Part shown: positions 63,409 to 64,000 of the stretch, piece after piece
Numbering within the stretch: position 1 is the first letter of the stretch
Layout of the letters: each line of letters begins with the position of its first letter
Assembly (NCBI RefSeq): GCF_030730905.1
Contig: NZ_JAVAMP010000008.1
Coordinates: 1 to 64,000 of the forward strand
Reading direction: 5' to 3'
DNA: 64,000 nucleotides
DNA from: Chengkuizengella axinellae
GTDB lineage: Bacteria > Bacillota > Bacilli > Paenibacillales > KCTC-33759
Program-made: the position numbers and the translations under genes
Notes under the pieces: model-generated
Database searches by the model: none
Told to the model about the DNA's origin: nothing
What the model saw: only the letters and a program-made list of their open reading frames with translations

Positions 63409-64000
63409 TTATCCCCCAATCTTCTTTTTATAAGCTTCTTCCAAGTATTCTTTTAGCCCTTCACAATTTTTTTGTATGAATGTCATCCAAAGTGTTTCAC
63501 CTTTTTCAGCTAACTCCTCTTTTTCGAACTGTTTTGGATCAAATTCTCCCCAATTCCCATCCTTAGTTAACTTATCCCAGCCCATAACATCCGCAAATTT
63601 ATTCATTTCATATGGTACTTCTTTCCCCATTTTTTCTAACTTCACTTCTTCTGGACAAAGCCACATCGCTGTACAAACTCCCAGTAAACCCCCATGTAAT
63701 TCATTTCTTCCTTCAAAACCAGAAGCTTTAATCGCTTCACCCCACGCTGAATCATTATGCATGGGCGAAATGACAATGATTTCAGGATAAGTATAGTTCA
63801 TATGTTTAATGAATTGCTTATACCAATAGGCACCTCCATGACCCGTTGAGAGTACAAATTTCGTAAATTTCTGTTTCGATAAATTAACAATGATTTCTTC
63901 AAGCATTGTTGTTAATGTATTGGGACTGATCGTTACAGTTCCTTTATAATTAGCATGTTCTTCAGAGGTATTAAATGGAAATACAGGCAACACATAAGCA
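63409..64000 (-). CDS. Creatininase family amidohydrolase, 5' end cut by window
   Basis: The last 197 codons or so of a creatininase/creatinine amidohydrolase-fold protein. LPVFPFNTSEEHANYKGTVT is the metal-binding opening (x-E-H), GHGGAYWYKQF the second metal block, and FEGRNELHGGLLGVC a third. The frame stays open to the window edge through VLPVFPF, and a GTG at 63993 has no RBS in the few bases available, so the true start is probably outside. Substrate unknown; it is followed by the cupin gene. Confidence 0.7.
   Translation of the reverse strand, partial: AYVLPVFPFNTSEEHANYKGTVTISPNTLTTMLEEIIVNLSKQKFTKFVLSTGHGGAYWYKQFIKHMNYTYPEIIVISPMHNDSAWGEAIKASGFEGRNELHGGLLGVCTAMWLCPEEVKLEKMGKEVPYEMNKFADVMGWDKLTKDGNWGEFDPKQFEKEELAEKGETLWMTFIQKNCEGLKEYLEEAYKKKIGG

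Noticed and set aside
1-64000. CRISPR arrays, insertion sequences, prophage, tRNA or rRNA genes
   Set aside because: No regularly spaced repeats, transposase or integrase text, or tRNA-like cloverleaf was noticed on either strand when reading by eye.

Overview
The window is AT-rich, densely packed and mostly coded on the minus strand. It suggests an endospore-forming Firmicute of the order Bacillales. The reasons are strong GGAGG-type ribosome binding sites, frequent TTG starts, T-box leaders, a glmS-type ribozyme, a tandem glycine riboswitch with split gcvPA/gcvPB, YheC/YheD-type (spore-coat-associated) ATP-grasp proteins and S-layer homology modules. I cannot name the genus. No rRNA, tRNA, insertion sequence, prophage or CRISPR array was seen. 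Layout: 1-11 kb holds small accessory enzymes (serine beta-lactamase-like hydrolase, HD hydrolase, histidine phosphatase, C39-like peptidase, acetyltransferase), a cysteine-cluster protein, an ADP-ribosyltransferase-like protein, a Cys-rich protein of unknown role, and topB. 11-26 kb holds an SLH-anchored protein, a TetR/rifampicin-phosphotransferase-like pair with a clear operator, several GNAT acetyltransferases, an ECF sigma factor, and a PadR/HAAS/DUF4173 envelope operon. 26.6-31.7 kb is a five-gene phosphonate operon: PEP mutase, ATP-grasp, phosphonopyruvate decarboxylase, 2-aminoethylphosphonate transaminase, second ATP-grasp. It is divergent from two genes that carry three copies of one ~110-residue domain. 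34.2-35.1 kb carries a glmS-type ribozyme that lies in front of a HAD hydrolase rather than glmS. 36-41 kb is the glycine cleavage system: gcvH on one strand, and riboswitch-gcvT-gcvPA-gcvPB on the other. 41-51 kb holds an Asp23 protein, a transporter-like protein, a flavin monooxygenase, a stand-alone bioA, a ThDP enzyme, a DUF3900 protein and a MATE pump. 51.5-52.3 kb has an intact-looking lysine-type T-box feeding a collapsed class I lysyl-tRNA synthetase gene. 52.3-54.8 kb is thrS behind two nearly identical T-boxes. 57-62 kb is an aspartate-use module (racemase, LysR regulator, dicarboxylate symporter, aspartase). The end holds small acetyltransferase, cupin and creatininase-like genes. 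How the genes work together: PEP mutase, the decarboxylase and the transaminase would turn phosphoenolpyruvate into 2-aminoethylphosphonate. The two YheC/YheD-like ATP-grasp proteins could then join it to a carboxylate acceptor, possibly on the spore surface. This is inferred and is the best candidate here for an undescribed system. Three RNA-level observations stand beside it: the glmS ribozyme on a HAD gene, the T-box left on a dead lysK, and the duplicated thrS T-box.
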